This document shows, in pieces, positions 61,839 to 64,000 of a stretch of 64,000 bases of DNA. The number at the start of each line of letters is the position of its first letter. The stretch's first letter is position 1. Source of the stretch: Desulfobulbaceae bacterium (GTDB lineage: Bacteria; Desulfobacterota; Desulfobulbia; Desulfobulbales; Desulfocapsaceae); NCBI GenBank assembly GCA_024227155.1, contig JAAELB010000101.1, positions 28,503-92,502 on the forward strand, read 5' to 3'. A program made the translations under genes and the position numbers. The notes below the pieces were generated by a model that was not told the origin of the DNA, did not search any database, and was given only the letters and a program-made list of their open reading frames with translations.

Positions 61839-62450
61839 ATGTATATTCCAGACTCAATTCAGTCAGAACAAGACTACCAGAACTGCATCACATTCCACGG
61901 CCACACCTGCATGGGGGTAACAATCGGCTACCTGGCAGCTAAACTTGCTTTAAAGCTATTGGGTGAAATGCGGGCAGTCGATGAAGAACTCATCGTAATT
62001 GTTGAAAACGACGCCTGTTGCTGTGACGCAATCCAGGTCCTCACAGGCTGTACTTTTGGTAAAGGCAACTTCTTTTTCCTCGACCATGGCAAAATGGCTT
62101 TCACCTTTGGCAGCAGGGCGTCTGGCCAGGGGGTCAGACTGCTTCTCAAACAGGAAATTTTCCAGGTCCCGGAACGGGAACAACAACTCGCAACTAAAAT
62201 TGGCTCAAAGAATTGTACAGCAGAGGAACAACAGGAGTATAAGAAACTTTTTGAACAACGGGGTGAAAAAACTTTCAAAACGGGAGCTGAGGGTTTCTTT
62301 GACGTTGAAAAAATCGCAACATTGACCCTCCCCCCCCTGGCTCCCCGCGTCCCTTCAAAACCGTGTGGACTATGCGGAGAAATGGTTATGGAGACTAAAT
62401 TATCTCCTCAGGGGAGACACTTAGTGTGCAAGGGCTGCCAACAAGAATAA
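61839..62450 (+). CDS. FmdE-family protein with C-terminal zinc finger
   Basis: A 203-residue protein. The FmdE domain (about 10-150) has FHGHTCMGVTIGYLAAKLAL and a Cys-rich ENDACCCDAIQVLTGC segment that probably binds a metal or cluster. The C-terminal 35 residues form a four-Cys zinc ribbon (CGLCGE, then CKGC). FmdE is linked to molybdenum or tungsten formylmethanofuran dehydrogenases in methanogens, but homologues are widespread in sulfate reducers with no known role. Transcription ends at the hairpin 62487-62535. Confidence 0.9.
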   Translation: MYIPDSIQSEQDYQNCITFHGHTCMGVTIGYLAAKLALKLLGEMRAVDEELIVIVENDACCCDAIQVLTGCTFGKGNFFFLDHGKMAFTFGSRASGQGVRLLLKQEIFQVPEREQQLATKIGSKNCTAEEQQEYKKLFEQRGEKTFKTGAEGFFDVEKIATLTLPPLAPRVPSKPCGLCGEMVMETKLSPQGRHLVCKGCQQE

Positions 62451-62486
62451 CATCCTTTTTTTTGTTACCACAGTGTACTGCAAAAC

Positions 62487-62535
62487 AAAGCGGCATCAAC
62501 GATGTTAAAAAAACAATCGTTGATGCCGCTTTTTC
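62487..62535. terminator. Strong bidirectional terminator between converging genes
   Basis: A perfect 17 bp stem, AAAGCGGCATCAACGAT (62487-62503) with its complement (62516-62532), is followed by T-rich sequence on the plus strand and A-rich sequence before it, so it can stop both the FmdE and the beta-barrel transcripts. Confidence 0.88.
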
Positions 62536-62553
62536 AACTACCCTGCTTGGTAC

Positions 62554-63774
62554 CTAGAACCTAAAGCGTACTCCAAAACCAAAACGACCATAGTCAACAA
62601 AATCGTCAAATTCATCAAACGCAGCTCGAACTTCCAGGAAAAGCGACGCATTAAAATCCTCTGGCTCGCCATAAATCCTGGCTCCGGCACCAACAATAAA
62701 ATCGAGTTGACTGTCTTCAGTCTCTAAATCATCGTCACCGTCCGATATCCAACCGCCAACACCCATATTAACAAAGTATCTGGAAAAAGAATACTCACCG
62801 AGGAGATCTATCAAAAATGCTGAGACCCCATCATAGCCGCCAATATGTGGTGCACCACCAATCATGCCAAGAATGCCCCAATTTTCGGTGAATTTGTACT
62901 CCATACCAACCCTTCCAAAGAGATAATTCCCAGGATCAGGCATATTGTAGTATCCTACATCTGCCAGAAAACCAATTCTCTCCATTCCGTTTACATTAAC
63001 ACTACAGGCAGCAGATGTTGCGCTTTCACCATCATTGTCGGTTACTGTGGTCCTTATTGTATTGGCGCCGCAAGGCATTGCCACCTCACCTGCCAGCCCA
63101 CTACCCTCTATCACCTTCTCACTAACAACCTGACCCTGTGCATCAATCACAGCAATAGTCATCTTGGTAATTTCACCATCCGGATCGGAAGAGCTGCTTG
63201 CATCAACTGAGACCATCTCTCCGCAGAATGCCTCAGTAGGGACTACGGTCATGCCGCATTCGGGCGCCTTATTTGGCGCAACAACAACGGACGCAGGAAC
63301 CGGGTCAACAGGAGCCATTTCCTTTGCTCCCATCAGGGCAATATTTCCACAGCCCAGCGGTACGGCAAAGGTGTACACTTTCCCTTCACTCTCGATATCA
63401 AACTGAAAACCGGTAAAAGGTTTGTCGTTGCCCCAGGTAACGTCTTTTGCAACTCGAACAGCGCCTTTACCTTTTTTCTTAAAGAACATCCATTCAAAAT
63501 TGTCACCTTTCTGAAACTCAACGGTATCAATTTGAACACTGCCTACCTGCGAGGTAAAAGGGGCAAACAATTCAGGCCTTCCGGCTTTTTCAAACCCTTT
63601 CTTTACCGCATTTTTTTGAGATTGCACCATCGCTATAAGAGAATCTGCTGTTGTCAGCGGCGGTTGGTAGAAAGGACTACGTCCTATCTGCATCAGGGTT
63701 GTTGCAGCTTGTGCCCCACTTAAAATAAAAAACAAAACTCCTGTGATGATGACAGATAAAATTTTTCTGTTCAA
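62554..63774 (-). CDS. Outer-membrane beta-barrel protein with PKD/Ig-like middle domain
   Basis: A 406-residue exported protein. The signal peptide is about 1-23 (ending SGAQA). An N-terminal unknown domain (about 25-155) is followed by a Cys-bearing Ig/PKD-like region (about 170-258) with the DASSSSDPDGEITK segment typical of PKD-like folds. A C-terminal transmembrane barrel (about 265-406) ends in GVRFRF with the terminal Phe that the BAM complex recognises. It is likely a small outer-membrane protein with a periplasmic or surface domain; its function is not known. An AGGGA site lies before the ATG. Confidence 0.78.
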   Translation of the reverse strand: MNRKILSVIITGVLFFILSGAQAATTLMQIGRSPFYQPPLTTADSLIAMVQSQKNAVKKGFEKAGRPELFAPFTSQVGSVQIDTVEFQKGDNFEWMFFKKKGKGAVRVAKDVTWGNDKPFTGFQFDIESEGKVYTFAVPLGCGNIALMGAKEMAPVDPVPASVVVAPNKAPECGMTVVPTEAFCGEMVSVDASSSSDPDGEITKMTIAVIDAQGQVVSEKVIEGSGLAGEVAMPCGANTIRTTVTDNDGESATSAACSVNVNGMERIGFLADVGYYNMPDPGNYLFGRVGMEYKFTENWGILGMIGGAPHIGGYDGVSAFLIDLLGEYSFSRYFVNMGVGGWISDGDDDLETEDSQLDFIVGAGARIYGEPEDFNASLFLEVRAAFDEFDDFVDYGRFGFGVRFRF

Positions 63775-63869
63775 AATATCCCTCCCTTTTGTATTAAAGT
63801 ATTACGTTCATTTATTGTAGTTCAAAAAACATTCCTCAGAACTGCTTATTTTCCCAGTTAACATTTCAT

Positions 63870-64000
63870 GCAACCGTTCACCAGGATGCATTGATTAACC
63901 ATAAACGGTATTAACGTAATCGTTTACCGGGGCCTCAGATTCGTTCAAGCGGGCCAGACAGTTATAGTTAAGCTATACCGTCAGGCCTGATCGGACGAAA
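63870..64000. mobile_element. Second family C MITE copy, cut by the window end
   Basis: It starts GCAACCGTTCACCAGGATGC, one base different in the tip from the 24408 copy (GTAACCGTTCACCAGCACC). It ends at the window edge with GCCTGATCGGACGAAA, the inner palindrome arm of the other copy. A different internal hairpin is built on GGGCCAGACAGTTATAG and CTATACCGTCAGGCC. The right tip and target duplication lie outside the window. Confidence 0.65.

Overview
This window reads as chromosomal DNA of an anaerobic, probably sulfate-reducing or disproportionating member of the Desulfobacterota (Desulfobulbales-like). The placement is an inference from gene content: an almost complete succinate-propionate (methylmalonyl-CoA) pathway, a Na+-pumping decarboxylase, a cobalamin-dependent class II ribonucleotide reductase, FmdE, an OFA-type transporter, DUF134 next to a NifX-like protein, and a DUF4390-NtrY-NtrX cassette. 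No 16S rRNA or other phylogenetic marker RNA is present. No tRNA, rRNA, CRISPR array or prophage was seen.

Region 1 (1-28.9 kb) is a carboxylate-metabolism island. It opens with a methylmalonyl-CoA decarboxylase (MmdA cut by the window edge, OadG-like subunit, biotin carrier, MmdB Na+ pump). A TetR regulator, methylmalonyl-CoA epimerase, mutase and the MeaB chaperone follow. On the minus strand lie a gamma-class carbonic anhydrase, a 5S-type carboxyltransferase with its own biotinyl domain, two small proteins, a 12S-type carboxyltransferase, succinyl-CoA synthetase (sucCD) and propionyl-CoA synthetase. A Cache-domain histidine kinase and an NtrC-type regulator precede a SatP acetate/succinate transporter that has a near-consensus sigma-54 promoter with paired palindromes upstream. 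A CoA-transferase fused to a GNAT acetyltransferase, a degenerate M50 protease homologue, acetyl-CoA synthetase and an OFA transporter complete the block. Together these genes interconvert propionate, propionyl-CoA, methylmalonyl-CoA, succinyl-CoA and succinate, swap or release carboxyl groups, and import and activate short acids.

Region 2 (29.8-45 kb) is housekeeping: ffh-rpsP-khpA-rimM-trmD-SPOUT methyltransferase-rplS-rnhB-yraN, then pdxA-tmk-TPR lipoprotein-LolB-like lipoprotein, an AMIN-domain protein, a radical SAM/DUF2344 fusion, a PBP4-type D-Ala-D-Ala carboxypeptidase and icd. Region 3 (46-64 kb) holds a small lipoprotein, rfbBC, prfC, DUF134 and NifX-like proteins, DUF4390-ntrY-ntrX-hemB, a SEC-C protein, class II nrdJ with a NrdR-box-like site, an FlK-like thioesterase, FmdE and an outer-membrane beta-barrel protein.

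The least expected content is between the genes. At least four families of short repeats occupy the intergenic spaces. (A) A 100-160 bp element with GGGATAAGTGCCTT-type motifs and CTAACCCG/TTAGTGCCTTA ends is present in a dozen full or partial copies. (B) A 155 bp hairpin element occurs once whole and once as a half-copy bracketed by a perfect 20 bp direct repeat. (C) A 153 bp element has 12 bp perfect terminal inverted repeats starting GTAA and an 8 bp target duplication, which fits an IS66-type MITE; a second copy is cut by the window end. (D) A 143 bp element with long imperfect terminal repeats lies behind the AMIN gene.
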